This document shows positions 34,158 to 42,490 of a stretch of DNA of 64,000 bases, one piece after another (positions within the stretch are counted from its first letter, which is position 1; each line of letters starts with the position of its first letter). Source of the stretch: Oceanobacillus sojae (GTDB taxonomy: Bacteria; Bacillota; Bacilli; Bacillales; Amphibacillaceae); NCBI RefSeq assembly GCF_900162665.1, contig NZ_LT727812.1:1100177-1164176 (forward strand). The letters run 5' to 3'. The notes beneath the pieces were generated by a model. The model saw only the letters and a list, made by a program, of their open reading frames with translations. It made no database searches and was not told the DNA's origin. A program made the position numbers and the translations under genes.

Positions 34158-34797
34158 ATGAAGATAGATATTCCTAAAATTTCACCTGTATTAACAGAAA
34201 AAAGATTTACCGATATTTTTTATGATGAGGATCCTTTGCTGGAAACCTGCGAAATTACTGGAGCTGATTTCACCAATGAAGTTGTGGAACGTGTACGGAT
34301 TTACGATGCAGTCTTAAAAAATTGTCAATTCAATCAGACCGATTTTGGCAATATAGAGCTGACAGATGTCCGTTTCGAAAATTGTGACCTCTCAAATGTG
34401 AACTTGACAAAATCCTCAATTCACCGCGTGGAGTTTATTCATTGCAAGCTGGTCGGCTGTGAATTTCCGGAGTCCTCCATCGGCAATGTCAGATTTGATG
34501 ATTCCACACTGAATCTGGCCACTTTCGGAAACGCCAAACTGGAAAAGGTCATATTTAATGAAGCAGTATTAACGAATGTGGATTTTTATAATTGCAAATT
34601 CAAAAAAATAGAGTTTAACCGCTGTGATCTAAATGATGCTAACTTTGAAGAGACCTCTCTGAAGGGAATAGATATCAGCTCGCTCCTCCAGCTTTGAAGC
34701 ATTGACTGTTTCTCTGGAAAGTTTAAAAGGCTGTAAAGTGTCTTCCTATCAAGCAATTCAGTTTGCTTCTTTGATTGGATTAGTGGTTAAGGAATAA
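34158..34797 (+). pseudogene. Pentapeptide-repeat protein with a 3' frameshift
   Basis: The intact frame (34158-34697, 179 residues) encodes a right-handed beta-helix of A(D/N)LXX-like repeats: GADFTNEVV, FNQTDFGNIEL, FENCDLSNVNL, FIHCKLVGCEF, FNRCDLNDANF. It stops after IDISSLLQL. In the next frame the normal family ending follows directly (SSFEALTVSLESLKG, then SYQAIQFASLIGLVVKE, stop at 34797). One extra base or a two-base loss near 34683-34695 explains the break, removing about 35 residues. The truncated helix may still fold. Function of the family member (YybG-like) is unknown. Confidence 0.75.
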
Positions 34798-34800
34798 GAA

Positions 34801-34833
34801 AAAATCTTTCCTGATAACATCGGGAAAGATTTT
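34801..34833 (+). terminator. Terminator of the pentapeptide-repeat gene
   Basis: AAAATCTTTCC (34801-34811) pairs with GGAAAGATTTT (34823-34833) and is followed by T's. It sits right behind the displaced stop at 34797, which supports that stop as the original gene end. Confidence 0.8.
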
Positions 34834-34981
34834 TTTCTGCTGATATTTACTGTAATTATAACCGTGCTATGATAAAATGGGAAACACATTGTGAAGTAGT
34901 GAACTTGCATTCAGAATAATAATGCAAACAGGATTATTATTTCAGCACTCAAAGCTATTTCCATCCAGAGGTGAAATCATC

Positions 34982-35737
34982 ATGAAAAAAGCGTTAAAGT
35001 TCTTATTATTTTCTATTGGAGCACTCTTATTTTTAACTTCTTTACCATTAAGCACAAAAATGATCATGGAGCTTATACATAACCAAAAAATGAATGCAGC
35101 GTATGAGATTACAGATGTGAGTACAGGGAAGCCGCCTACTGAATCTACATTTCATTTTAATGATCACATAATAGAAACAGAGGAAACTGTAAAAATAGAG
35201 AATAGCCATAGAGACCCTTGGAGCAGAAAAATGAGCATCGCAGATTTATCATTGAAAATTGACGGTGAAGAGCTGGATAAATTGAAAGATTATCCTGTCA
35301 GAATGGAAGAAGCAGGATTAAACCGGTACTATGGAGAAATTGCCTATTTAACCCTGGAGGATAAAAGTAATGATAAAACGCAATTCATTATACTTTTAAA
35401 GAAAACAAGAGAAGTTGAAAAAGAAATGCCAGACGGAGATATAATTGGCAGAGTTCCAGATGAAAAATTAAAATACACCGCACATATGTTAGATGAAAAC
35501 GGCAATATAAATAAGACTTCTTTCAGCTTCTCTAATCGTGATGCTTTACAAACAGAGCTGCTTTCTGCCGGCTCTTTGGCTCCTTATCCAATTGGATATT
35601 ATACCGATGCGTGGGAGAGTATTCCTACAATATTTTTCCCTATCCTATTTCCATTCGTAACCTTAGCTGGGGGATTTATACTGTTGGTTCTCTTCTTTCT
35701 TATTAGACAAGGAGAGAAACTAAACAGGATAGCTTGA
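34982..35737 (+). CDS. Putative membrane protein with N- and C-terminal TM segments
   Basis: A 251-residue protein I do not recognise. TM segments are at about 5-27 and 214-240; between them lies a large, charged extracytoplasmic domain (STFHFNDHIIETEETVKIENS, split here, ADLSLKIDGEELDKL, YYGEIAYLTLEDK). The topology resembles DUF3592/YxeA-like surface proteins but no motif decides it. ATG 34982 has AGAGGTGA upstream; the frame is open from 34922. No partner gene is adjacent on the same strand apart from the aldo/keto reductase 72 nt downstream. Confidence 0.6.
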   Translation: MKKALKFLLFSIGALLFLTSLPLSTKMIMELIHNQKMNAAYEITDVSTGKPPTESTFHFNDHIIETEETVKIENSHRDPWSRKMSIADLSLKIDGEELDKLKDYPVRMEEAGLNRYYGEIAYLTLEDKSNDKTQFIILLKKTREVEKEMPDGDIIGRVPDEKLKYTAHMLDENGNINKTSFSFSNRDALQTELLSAGSLAPYPIGYYTDAWESIPTIFFPILFPFVTLAGGFILLVLFFLIRQGEKLNRIA

Positions 35738-35809
35738 TTTAAATGTTTATTTACCTTATTTTGTGGTATATTTTTAGTGTACTAACTTTATCGGAAAAGG
35801 GGTTTTAAA

Positions 35810-36742
35810 ATGGTAAAGCACGTAAAATTAGGTAAATCTGATATTTCGGTAAATCCAATCGGCTTAGGCACCAACGCTGTAGGCGGGCATAATATCTATC
35901 CTGATATGCTTGATGAGGAACAGGGAAAAGATGTTGTCCGTACAGCACTGGATAATGGTATCAATATGCTGGATACTGCATTTATTTATGGGCCTGAGCG
36001 CTCTGAAGAATTAATTGGCGAGGTTCTTAAAGAATATAACCGGGAAGAAGCTGTTCTGGCAACGAAGGCAGCACAGAAATTTGTCGGCAGTGATGTAGTA
36101 ATTGACAATTCACCTGCATTTTTAAAACAATCTGTGCATGATGCGTTGAAACGGCTGCAGACAGATTATATTGATTTGTTTTATATCCATAACCCGGATG
36201 AGAATACACCAAAAGCAGAAGCTGTTGGTGCTCTAAAAGAATTAAAAGATCAAGGAAAAATCCGCTCTATCGGTGTTTCTAACTTCTCACCCAAACAATT
36301 GAAGGAAGCAAATCAGGATGGCTATGTAGATGTATTTCAAGGAGAATATAATTTATTAAAACGAGATGCCGAGAAAGACTATTTCCCTTATACAGCGGAG
36401 AATCAAATTACTTTTATTCCTTACTTCCCACTGGAATCAGGATTATTAGCAGGTAAATATAATAAAAATGCTACTTTCTCAGACTTAAGAGCAAAAAATC
36501 CAAATTTCCAGGGTCAGCAGTTTGCAGATAATCTTGAAAAAGTAGATCAGATAAGAAAAGTTGCTGATAAATATGGTGAGGAGGTCGCTCATATTGTGTT
36601 GGCCTGGTATTTCTCTCAACCATCTGTTGATGTAATTATCCCTGGCGCAAAACGTCCGGAACAGGTACTAAGCAATCAAAGAGCAGCTGAAATTTCTTTA
36701 TCTGAAGAGGATATTCAAAAAATCAGCGATATCTTTGCATAA
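35810..36742 (+). CDS. Aldo/keto reductase
   Basis: A 310-residue NADPH-dependent (beta/alpha)8 reductase. The catalytic tetrad is visible: Asp and Tyr in MLDTAFIYG, Lys in LATKAAQK and His in DLFYIHNPD. The cofactor region [14 protein letters not shown] and the C-terminal [14 protein letters not shown] are typical of the YhdN/IolS-like group. Natural substrate unknown. An AAAAGGGG ribosome binding site precedes the ATG. Its terminator was split by the IS element that follows. Confidence 0.9.
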   Translation: MVKHVKLGKSDISVNPIGLGTNAVGGHNIYPDMLDEEQGKDVVRTALDNGINMLDTAFIYGPERSEELIGEVLKEYNREEAVLATKAAQKFVGSDVVIDNSPAFLKQSVHDALKRLQTDYIDLFYIHNPDENTPKAEAVGALKELKDQGKIRSIGVSNFSPKQLKEANQDGYVDVFQGEYNLLKRDAEKDYFPYTAENQITFIPYFPLESGLLAGKYNKNATFSDLRAKNPNFQGQQFADNLEKVDQIRKVADKYGEEVAHIVLAWYFSQPSVDVIIPGAKRPEQVLSNQRAAEISLSEEDIQKISDIFA

Positions 36743-36752
36743 CCAATGAAAC

Positions 36753-36778
36753 AAAAAACCCACTTAATGTTTTTAAAG
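36753..36778. terminator. Left half of a terminator split by the IS element
   Basis: AAAAAACCC (36753-36761), CTTA (36763-36766) and TGTTTT (36768-36773) are complementary to AAAACA (38777-38782), TAAG (38784-38787) and GGGTTTTTT (38789-38797) on the far side of the IS. Removing the IS restores a bidirectional terminator between the aldo/keto reductase and alaT genes. Confidence 0.75.
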
Positions 36779-36861
36779 TGGACCCCATGTCAAGGACATT
36801 TAGAAAAAAACCACTAACTTTTTTTACAGCTACCTCTTATGCTTGTTCCATAGGAGGAGCG

Positions 36862-36918
36862 GTGGCAAGTCAAAGCACACGCTCAAAACTTAGAGCGTGT
36901 GCTTTTGTCATCCATTAA
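36862..36918 (+). CDS. Possible leader peptide inside the IS
   Basis: GTG at 36862 with AGGAGGAGC upstream encodes an 18-residue peptide (MASQSTRSKLRACAFVIH) that spans a 13-bp hairpin and ends just before the ATG of the passenger ORF. It could couple translation to that ORF or be chance. Confidence 0.25.
   Translation: MASQSTRSKLRACAFVIH
36872..36905. terminator. 13-bp hairpin near the left IS end
   Basis: AAAGCACACGCTC (36872-36884) pairs perfectly with GAGCGTGTGCTTT (36893-36905), followed by a short T-run. It may stop outside transcription entering the IS, end transposase transcripts, or act as an attenuator before the passenger ORF. Confidence 0.65.
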
Positions 36919-36922
36919 AAAT

Positions 36923-37357
36923 ATGAAGAGACATTATTTATCAAGTTTGAAAGCATTAGAGTTTTCCGTTTTCCAAGAAGAGCACAAAAATGGTGTTTAC
37001 CCTAATTGGATGAGAAGATATTTTGAATCTTTAACGGAGGGGGAACAATGGGATTACTTTCTTGCCTATCGAAACGTTGCCGATCAAATGGTATCGGAAT
37101 CCTATCTTGTGGATCACTTAAAATGGATATTAAAGTATCCAACCATTGAGTTAGAGTATAATATATATGCTAAGGCAGTATTTGATCCTGATTTTTATGA
37201 GAGTGACGTATTTCGACCAGGAAAATGGGATAAATTACAGGAAAAATATGCAGCACGACTCCACCAGGAGGAGGAAGAAATTAATCTGGCAGAGGAACGA
37301 CGACGGGCAACTCTGGCGTTTTCACCAAAGAAGCCAGAGGATACACTCCCGTTTTAA
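36923..37357 (+). CDS. Unknown passenger protein of the IS element
   Basis: A 144-residue, charged, soluble protein of no family I recognise. It is rich in Tyr, Trp and Glu, with an N-terminal basic helix (MKRHYLSSLKALEF), a central WDYFLAYRNVADQM, then YAKAVFDPDFYESDVF, and an acidic helical stretch HQEEEEINLAEERRRA. The frame is open from 36899 (GTG). It lies between the IS inverted repeats and runs towards the transposase, overlapping the orfB 3' end by 77 nt. The codon pattern and composition look like a real protein. It may be an IS accessory gene or a captured host gene. Confidence 0.5.
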   Translation: MKRHYLSSLKALEFSVFQEEHKNGVYPNWMRRYFESLTEGEQWDYFLAYRNVADQMVSESYLVDHLKWILKYPTIELEYNIYAKAVFDPDFYESDVFRPGKWDKLQEKYAARLHQEEEEINLAEERRRATLAFSPKKPEDTLPF

Positions 37358-38213
37358 TAAAAGCTGCATATTGATTAGGAGATAACTTTGCAAGATCCCA
37401 TTGATACCGTTCGTTATTGTAGTAATCCATATAGTCATCGATTTTGATAGAAATCGCTACAAAAGTCAGTACATTGCTTAGATCACCCAGCTCGTCTTTC
37501 ATGTGACCAAAGAAAGATTCTTGCGGTGCATTATCCCAACAATTCCCGCGACGTGACATGGACTGCCGTAATTCTTTATCATTGAGTAGCGATTGAAATT
37601 GCATACTGGTATAGTGGACGCCCTGATCGGAATGGATCAGGGTTTTCTGCTTTTTAGGGATGGCATGGTTTTCGATTAATTGTTCAATCATCTCTAAAAC
37701 AAAATCCACTTCTAACGATTCACTCAGTATGTAAGAAAGAATTTGATTAGTAAACGCATCTTTAACAGTCGCTAAATAGGCTTTCTTCCCTTGTCCAAAA
37801 TAGAGATAAGTAATATCCGTAAGCAGGACCGTTTTCGGACCATATGCTTTAAATTGGCGTTCTAAATGATTCGGTTTCGTCGCATGTTCTTTTCTGGCTT
37901 TGGCCATTCGTTTGTAAGGATTTGGTTTTCTAATTGGACAGACAAGGTTGTATTTATTCATCAAGCGTTGAATTTTTTTGCGGTTCATGACAATTCCTGT
38001 TTGAAGCAAACGCATATAGATGCCTCTGGAACCCTTGGCATATCCACGATATTGATAGGCTGCTAGAATCAATTCAAAATCCTTACGATCTTGCTTCTCT
38101 CTTTCTTCTCGCTCTTCTGCTCGTTCCAACCATGCATAATAGCCGGAACGGGATATTTGGGCAATGTCACAAAGCCACTTGATATTCAAGAGATTATTAT
38201 CTCTTCCTGTCAA
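37281..38213 (-). CDS. IS3-family transposase OrfB (integrase core)
   Basis: The DDE integrase part of the transposase, 310 residues from the TTG at 38213. An HTH_21-like start (CDIAQISRSGYYAW) precedes the rve core with Asp in VLLTDITYLYFG, Asp in LIHSDQGVHY and Glu in NAPQESFFGH, then YNNERYQWDLAKLSPNQY. In nature it is probably made mainly as an OrfAB fusion: the frame stays open upstream to the A8 tract at 38278-38285. The C-terminal 20 residues are encoded opposite the passenger ORF. Confidence 0.93.
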   Translation of the reverse strand: MTGRDNNLLNIKWLCDIAQISRSGYYAWLERAEEREEREKQDRKDFELILAAYQYRGYAKGSRGIYMRLLQTGIVMNRKKIQRLMNKYNLVCPIRKPNPYKRMAKARKEHATKPNHLERQFKAYGPKTVLLTDITYLYFGQGKKAYLATVKDAFTNQILSYILSESLEVDFVLEMIEQLIENHAIPKKQKTLIHSDQGVHYTSMQFQSLLNDKELRQSMSRRGNCWDNAPQESFFGHMKDELGDLSNVLTFVAISIKIDDYMDYYNNERYQWDLAKLSPNQYAAFIKTGVYPLASLVKTPELPVVVPLPD

Positions 38214-38653
38214 TGCTTGGATGAGTTGATATTTTTCTTGGGCAAAGTTTTTGTGGCTTGACGGTTGATATAATTCATTTTTTTTAAAGCCTCAATTTGT
38301 TGTTTTTGTAAAGCGACTTGATGTTTTAGATAAGTGATTTCTTCTTCAGAAGTACGCTCTTTCGTTTGACGGCGTCCAGAATGTTGTGCACGCAAATCCG
38401 TAAAACCTTCTATTCTATCCGCCATTTTTCGAATACGTTTAGAAAAGCTGTTAATTCTTTCTTTTCCCACTACCTTCGTATCAAAGCCAGCTTCTCTAAA
38501 TATTTGTGTAGGAAGCTTTCCACGATGCTGTTCATCCATAAAATGTTGCTTAAAGACTTCAGAGTACGTAATCGCTTTGTTGGAGACCTTATCCACATAT
38601 GGATTCCTTCTCAGCTCTTCTACCTGTTCGTTCGAAAAATAATGCACTCCCAT
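38210..38653 (-). CDS. IS3-family OrfA (DNA-binding helix-turn-helix protein)
   Basis: A 147-residue protein with a helix-turn-helix region (ITYSEVFKQHFMDE ... PTQIFREAGFDTKVVG) and a C-terminal leucine-zipper-like helix (EEEITYLKHQVALQKQQIEAL). It binds the IS ends and contributes to the OrfAB transposase. AAGGGGGAG precedes the ATG. A slippery run of eight A's near its end allows a -1 shift into orfB. Confidence 0.9.
   Translation of the reverse strand: MGVHYFSNEQVEELRRNPYVDKVSNKAITYSEVFKQHFMDEQHRGKLPTQIFREAGFDTKVVGKERINSFSKRIRKMADRIEGFTDLRAQHSGRRQTKERTSEEEITYLKHQVALQKQQIEALKKMNYINRQATKTLPKKNINSSKH
38278..38285 (-). other. A8 slippery site for -1 frameshifting
   Basis: On the minus strand TTAAAAAAAATG is read as L-K-K-M in orfA. 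A -1 shift gives L-K-K-N-E-L and continues without a stop (YQPSSHKNFAQEKYQ) straight into orfB. This is the usual way IS3 elements make the full transposase. Confidence 0.75.
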
Positions 38654-38774
38654 GTAATCAACTCCCCCTTATAGTCATTATAAAATAAACATACGACAAA
38701 GAACCCTATAAAACAGAAACGGATAGATGGTTTTTTTATCCGTGTCTATTTTATAGGGTCCAGTTTATTTTTTA

Positions 38775-38797
38775 TTAAAACAATAAGCGGGTTTTTT
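38775..38797. terminator. Right half of the IS-split terminator
   Basis: AAAACA (38777-38782), TAAG (38784-38787) and GGGTTTTTT (38789-38797) are the second arm of the hairpin whose first arm is at 36753-36773. Confidence 0.75.
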
Positions 38798-38833
38798 AGT
38801 GATAAAGTGATTATCTTTGCAAATTACTTATAT

Positions 38834-40015
38834 TTACAGATGTTTGCTGACAAAACGTTTCATGCGCTTTGTAGCTTCCTGCAGATTATCCATCGAAGTC
38901 GCATAGGAACAGCGAATATGTCCTTCTCCTCCTGCACCAAAAATATCTCCTGGCACGACAGCGACATGCTCTTCATATAATAATTTTTCCGCAAATTCCT
39001 CAGATGTTAATCCAGTGGCTTTAATAGATGGAAAGGCATAAAATGCGCCTCCTGGCATATGACATGCTAAGCCCATCTCTGCAAAAGATTCTACAAAAAA
39101 TCCGCGTCTCTGCTTATAAGACTGCTTCATTCTCTCCACATCATCCATTCCGCTCTTCAAGGCTTCCAGTGCCCCGTACTGCGCCATTGTCGGTGCACAC
39201 ATTAAGCTGTACTGATGCAGCTTCAGCATTGCAGCCAATAAATCAGGAGGAGCCATTACAAAGCCTAAGCGCCACCCCGTCATCGCAAATGCTTTGGAGA
39301 ACCCTGATATTAATATTGTCCTCTCCTTCATACCTTCAAGTGCTGCAAAACTGACGTGCTGGTTATCATAGCTTAATTCAGCGTAAATCTCATCAGAAAA
39401 CACGATTAAATCATGCTCTTCAGCCAATACCGCTATTTCTTGCAAATCCTCTCTCAGCATAACAGCGCCGGTCGGGTTATTCGGAAAACTGATCATTAAT
39501 GCCTTTGTATTTGCCGTAATCGCAGCCCTAATCTGCTCAGCCGATACTTTGAAATCATCCTCTATCCTTGTTCCTACAGAAACGGGCACACCGCCTGCCA
39601 TTGATACCAGTGGAGAATAGGATACAAATCCAGGTTCTACTATTATCACTTCATCACCCGGGTCTAAAATAGCACGGCAGCCAATATCAATTGCTTCACT
39701 TGCTCCAACCGTTACCAGTACTTCTGTTTCTGCGTCATAATCCACATCAAAACGATTATACATATATTTTGTAATTTCCTGTCTCAATTCGAGTACACCG
39801 GCATTTGCTGAATAAGCAGTAAATCCTCTTTCCATAGAAGAAATACTGGCCTCACGGATATTCCATGGTGTAATAAAATCCGGCTCCCCGACACCTAAAG
39901 AAATAATGTTATCCATGGAGGAAGCCAAATCGAAAAATCTCCGGATACCCGATGGCTGAATGTCCTGTACACGTGACGATAAGCGGCTTTTGGTTTTTAC
40001 ATTTAATGGACTCAT
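38834..40015 (-). CDS. alaT: Alanine transaminase AlaT (class I/II aminotransferase)
   Basis: A 393-residue fold-type I PLP enzyme. PLP-binding Lys241 lies in SGFSKAFAMTGWR, the carboxylate/PLP contacts in SFPNNPTGAV, and SDEIYAELSY carries the Asp/Tyr pair. It closely resembles B. subtilis YugH/AlaT, which makes alanine from pyruvate and glutamate. Its ATG overlaps the stop of the Lrp-type gene upstream by 4 nt, the alaR-alaT arrangement of B. subtilis. General annotation would be a PatA-like aminotransferase. Confidence 0.87.
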   Translation of the reverse strand: MSPLNVKTKSRLSSRVQDIQPSGIRRFFDLASSMDNIISLGVGEPDFITPWNIREASISSMERGFTAYSANAGVLELRQEITKYMYNRFDVDYDAETEVLVTVGASEAIDIGCRAILDPGDEVIIVEPGFVSYSPLVSMAGGVPVSVGTRIEDDFKVSAEQIRAAITANTKALMISFPNNPTGAVMLREDLQEIAVLAEEHDLIVFSDEIYAELSYDNQHVSFAALEGMKERTILISGFSKAFAMTGWRLGFVMAPPDLLAAMLKLHQYSLMCAPTMAQYGALEALKSGMDDVERMKQSYKQRRGFFVESFAEMGLACHMPGGAFYAFPSIKATGLTSEEFAEKLLYEEHVAVVPGDIFGAGGEGHIRCSYATSMDNLQEATKRMKRFVSKHL

Positions 40016-40506
40016 GGTGTCACCACAATTCTGCGATCTTCTTCGCCCTCTTCAAAGACAATTCCATCATGCTTATATTTTTTCAACTGAAAATGTGTTG
40101 TTGTTGAAATCACAGAATCTATCGATGAAAGTTTTTCAGAAACAAAACGGGCAATCTCCTGCATCGTTTTTCCTTCTATTACTACTTGAAGATCATAAGC
40201 TCCTGACATTAGATACAAAGCCTGCACCTCAGTAAAACGGTAAATTCGCTCTGCTACCTCATCAAATCCGACCCCGCGTTTTGGTGTTACCTTTACATCA
40301 ATCATCGCTGTTACCTGCTCAGCCTGCGGTACCTTACTCCAGTCCACGACAGTCGAATAGTTTAAGATAACTTTCTTTTCTTCCAACTTTTTTAATATCG
40401 CTTTAATTTCTTCTTCATTTATACTTGTCATTTTCGCTAATGTATTTAAATCAATTCGTGCATCTTCTTCTATAATTCTCAATATTTCTAATTCTTTATC
40501 TGTCAT
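40012..40506 (-). CDS. alaR: Lrp/AsnC-family regulator AlaR
   Basis: A 164-residue Lrp-type regulator: N-terminal winged helix (DKELEILRIIEEDARIDLNTLAKMT) and a C-terminal RAM/AsnC ligand-binding domain (VTAMIDVKVTPKRG, AYDLQVVIEGKTMQEIARFV). It is translationally coupled to alaT, as in B. subtilis alaRT, where AlaR controls alaT. ATG 40506 is chosen for AAAGGAG 9 nt upstream; the open frame starts at 40527. Confidence 0.87.
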   Translation of the reverse strand: MTDKELEILRIIEEDARIDLNTLAKMTSINEEEIKAILKKLEEKKVILNYSTVVDWSKVPQAEQVTAMIDVKVTPKRGVGFDEVAERIYRFTEVQALYLMSGAYDLQVVIEGKTMQEIARFVSEKLSSIDSVISTTTHFQLKKYKHDGIVFEEGEEDRRIVVTP

Positions 40507-40697
40507 TACCTTTGACTCCTTTACCATTTCTGCCCAGTATCTAATCCCGTATTTGGATTATATCTCATCATAACATATTCGATGCGATAAATTAATTTCT
40601 GTCCGCAAATATTTTTAATTTTTTGTTTTAAATGTATCAAATATTTCTATTTTTAGAAGATAACACGGAAAATACAGTGAAATTTGGAAGGGCTATT

Positions 40698-40734
40698 AAA
40701 GAGAACCGCCAATAAAAAATACCGGCGGCTCTTT
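40698..40734 (-). terminator. Terminator of the bdbDC operon
   Basis: AAAGAG-AA-CCGCC (40698-40710) pairs with GGCGG-CTCTTT (40724-40734). It lies directly after the bdbC stop on the minus strand. The following T-run is weak. Confidence 0.6.
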
Positions 40735-40735
40735 C

Positions 40736-41167
40736 TTATTTTTTATTTGATTTCATCAATAACATAAAGATAATGATCAGCGTAAAAGCAGTGAAAGCTA
40801 AAAATGGGATTGTAATAAATCCTAACCAATTAATATACTCTGTATTACACGGTACACCGCCTACACATGGTTTTAACGGTGCAAATCCCGGTACTTTCTG
40901 CTCGAGATAATGATACAGTGAAATACACCAGCCAATAATAGCAATCGGAAGTACATACTTTTTAATAGTAAATTCCTGTTTAAATGTTGCTACTCCAAGA
41001 ATGAGAGCCAATGGATACATTGCAATACGTTGATACCAGCATAATTCACATGGTATAAAGCCCTTTATTTCACTAAAATAAAGACTTCCTAATGTTGCAG
41101 CCAGAGAAACGACCCAGGCAAAATACATATAAAGCTGTCTCATATCCAGTTTATTCATTTTATTCAC
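40736..41167 (-). CDS. bdbC: DsbB-like thiol oxidoreductase BdbC
   Basis: A 143-residue four-TM DsbB-family protein with both redox pairs: Cys40/Cys43 in PCELCWYQR and Cys101/Cys107 in KPCVGGVPC. It reoxidises BdbD by passing electrons to quinone. The start overlaps the bdbD stop by 8 nt. Normal length for Bacillus BdbC. Confidence 0.92.
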   Translation of the reverse strand: MNKMNKLDMRQLYMYFAWVVSLAATLGSLYFSEIKGFIPCELCWYQRIAMYPLALILGVATFKQEFTIKKYVLPIAIIGWCISLYHYLEQKVPGFAPLKPCVGGVPCNTEYINWLGFITIPFLAFTAFTLIIIFMLLMKSNKK

Positions 41168-41828
41168 CTAACGCTTCATCGACAGCTTGTTTGATAACCT
41201 CGTAATCAAACGTATCATCATCGTTTATCATGACATTATTAACCATAATCGTTGGAGTGGATTCGACTTCAAAAGCTTTTCTGAGGTCATCATCTTTTAA
41301 AAGTTCATCCATAAGCGTATTATTTTCAATATCTTCCATTAATGCCTCTGTATCAATTTCCTCGATACCGCCTGCAAGTTCCTCTATCTTATCTGTTGTC
41401 ATCCATACTGCCTGCTGATTTTCTGGTTGATCAGCAAAAAGTGCATGATGGAAATCCCAATATGCTTCAGGGTTCTGAGCATACACAGTTTCCGCAGTCA
41501 ATGAAGCTAACCGCGATTCTTCTCCATGAAACAGTACATTAACAAATGCGATGTTAACTTTTCCTTCATCTATATAGTCCTGTTCTAATTGCGGAAAAAT
41601 ACTTTCATCCCATACTTTACAGCCAGGACATTTATAATCTCCAAACTCAACGATAGTTACAGGAGCATCTGGATCACCGTATACAGGTTGTCCTTCTGTT
41701 GATGGAGCTTCATCAAATTCCCTTCCAAAGGATTCTGAGTCCCGATTTACCAGAACCACCAGTAAAACCACAAGTGCAACAACAATTAAAGTAATAGCCA
41801 CAATTATTTTTAATGGCGATTTTTTCAT
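41160..41828 (-). CDS. bdbD: DsbA-like thiol:disulfide oxidase BdbD
   Basis: A 222-residue membrane-anchored thioredoxin-fold protein: TM anchor at about 5-27, then active site CPGC (residues 67-70) in GDYKCPGCKVW and the cis-Pro region VESTPTIMVN. It introduces disulfides into exported proteins and is recharged by BdbC. ATG 41828 is fixed by GGAGAGGTG 8 nt upstream; the frame is open from 41876. Confidence 0.9.
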   Translation of the reverse strand: MKKSPLKIIVAITLIVVALVVLLVVLVNRDSESFGREFDEAPSTEGQPVYGDPDAPVTIVEFGDYKCPGCKVWDESIFPQLEQDYIDEGKVNIAFVNVLFHGEESRLASLTAETVYAQNPEAYWDFHHALFADQPENQQAVWMTTDKIEELAGGIEEIDTEALMEDIENNTLMDELLKDDDLRKAFEVESTPTIMVNNVMINDDDTFDYEVIKQAVDEALGE

Positions 41829-42159
41829 ATAAACACCTCTCCTTATCTCTATGTAAAATATAACATAAAAATACATTTTTGCTCAGATTAAGTTTACTAA
41901 AAGTAACTTCATAACCTAAAATCAAATACAGTTCCAATATACATTATTTTTTCAATGAATACACGTATTTGATTGTCGCTTTTATGACAATATCAAAGTC
42001 TGTAAATTTTGTCTAACATATAAACCTTTCGACAAGACATCTGTATTATAGAATTTCTCCTAATAAAAACTGCAATCTATTGTTGGCTGCATCAAACAGT
42101 GAAATACAGTTCAAGAAAATATTGATTTTTTCCTTCTATATAAATTGAAATTAATAGCT

Positions 42160-42353
42160 ACCGCTACAGAAAAACACTACGCTTTCCGTGGGCTTGAGCT
42201 CAGCCTCCTCAAAAAAAAGAAGTTCGTTTTTTTCTGCGGAGGCATACAGGACGTATGTCAGTTCGGTGTTGCGACAGGACGTCGCGAACTTAACCGAACT
42301 TCCTTCCGTTTTTGCGCTTTCCCACAGGAGTCTACGTGTTTTTCTTCCGCTAG
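42160..42353. repeat. Fold-back intergenic repeat (MITE-like)
   Basis: About 190 bp, more GC-rich than its surroundings. GAAAAACAC (42168-42176) faces GTGTTTTTC (42336-42344), with CGCTTTCCGTGGG near one end and CGCTTTCCCACAGGAGTC near the other. Inside is a nested hairpin: AGTTCGGT (42260-42267) with ACCGAACT (42293-42300) and GCGAC (42271-42275) with GTCGC (42281-42285). The CTTTCCG(T/C)GGG...CAGGAGTCTACG pattern resembles dispersed intergenic repeats seen in many Bacillaceae genomes. No coding capacity. Confidence 0.6.
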
Positions 42354-42490
42354 TTACTGTTTTTAATCATTATTTCGTCATTTTTTATAAGAAAAATAAA
42401 GTGTAATTTCTTACTTCAATTTATATATATAAAAATCGTCAATAATTGCGGTCCTCTTAATTTGGATTACTTTAAAACATCTACATAAAT

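Larger units (their letters stand above)
36779..38762 (-). mobile_element. IS3-family insertion sequence with an extra ORF
   Basis: A 1984-bp element bounded by TGGACCCCATGTCAAGGACA (left, 36779-36798) and, on the opposite strand, TGGACCCTATAAAATAGACA (right end 38762). These imperfect inverted repeats share 14 of 20 positions. It carries overlapping orfA and orfB on the minus strand, a slippery A8 tract for -1 frameshifting, and a convergent plus-strand ORF near the left end. No convincing target-site duplication is visible. Both transposase frames are intact, so the element may be active. It is longer than a usual IS3 member (1.2-1.6 kb) because of the added segment. Confidence 0.88.

Noticed and set aside
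36770-38775. Target-site duplication of the IS element
   Set aside because: Flanks read ...TTTAAAG and GTTTATTT; no direct repeat of 3-5 bp matches, so none is claimed.
42145-42406. Two overlapping plus-strand frames of 72-73 codons
   Set aside because: They run through the fold-back repeat, lack ribosome binding sites and have no protein-like pattern.
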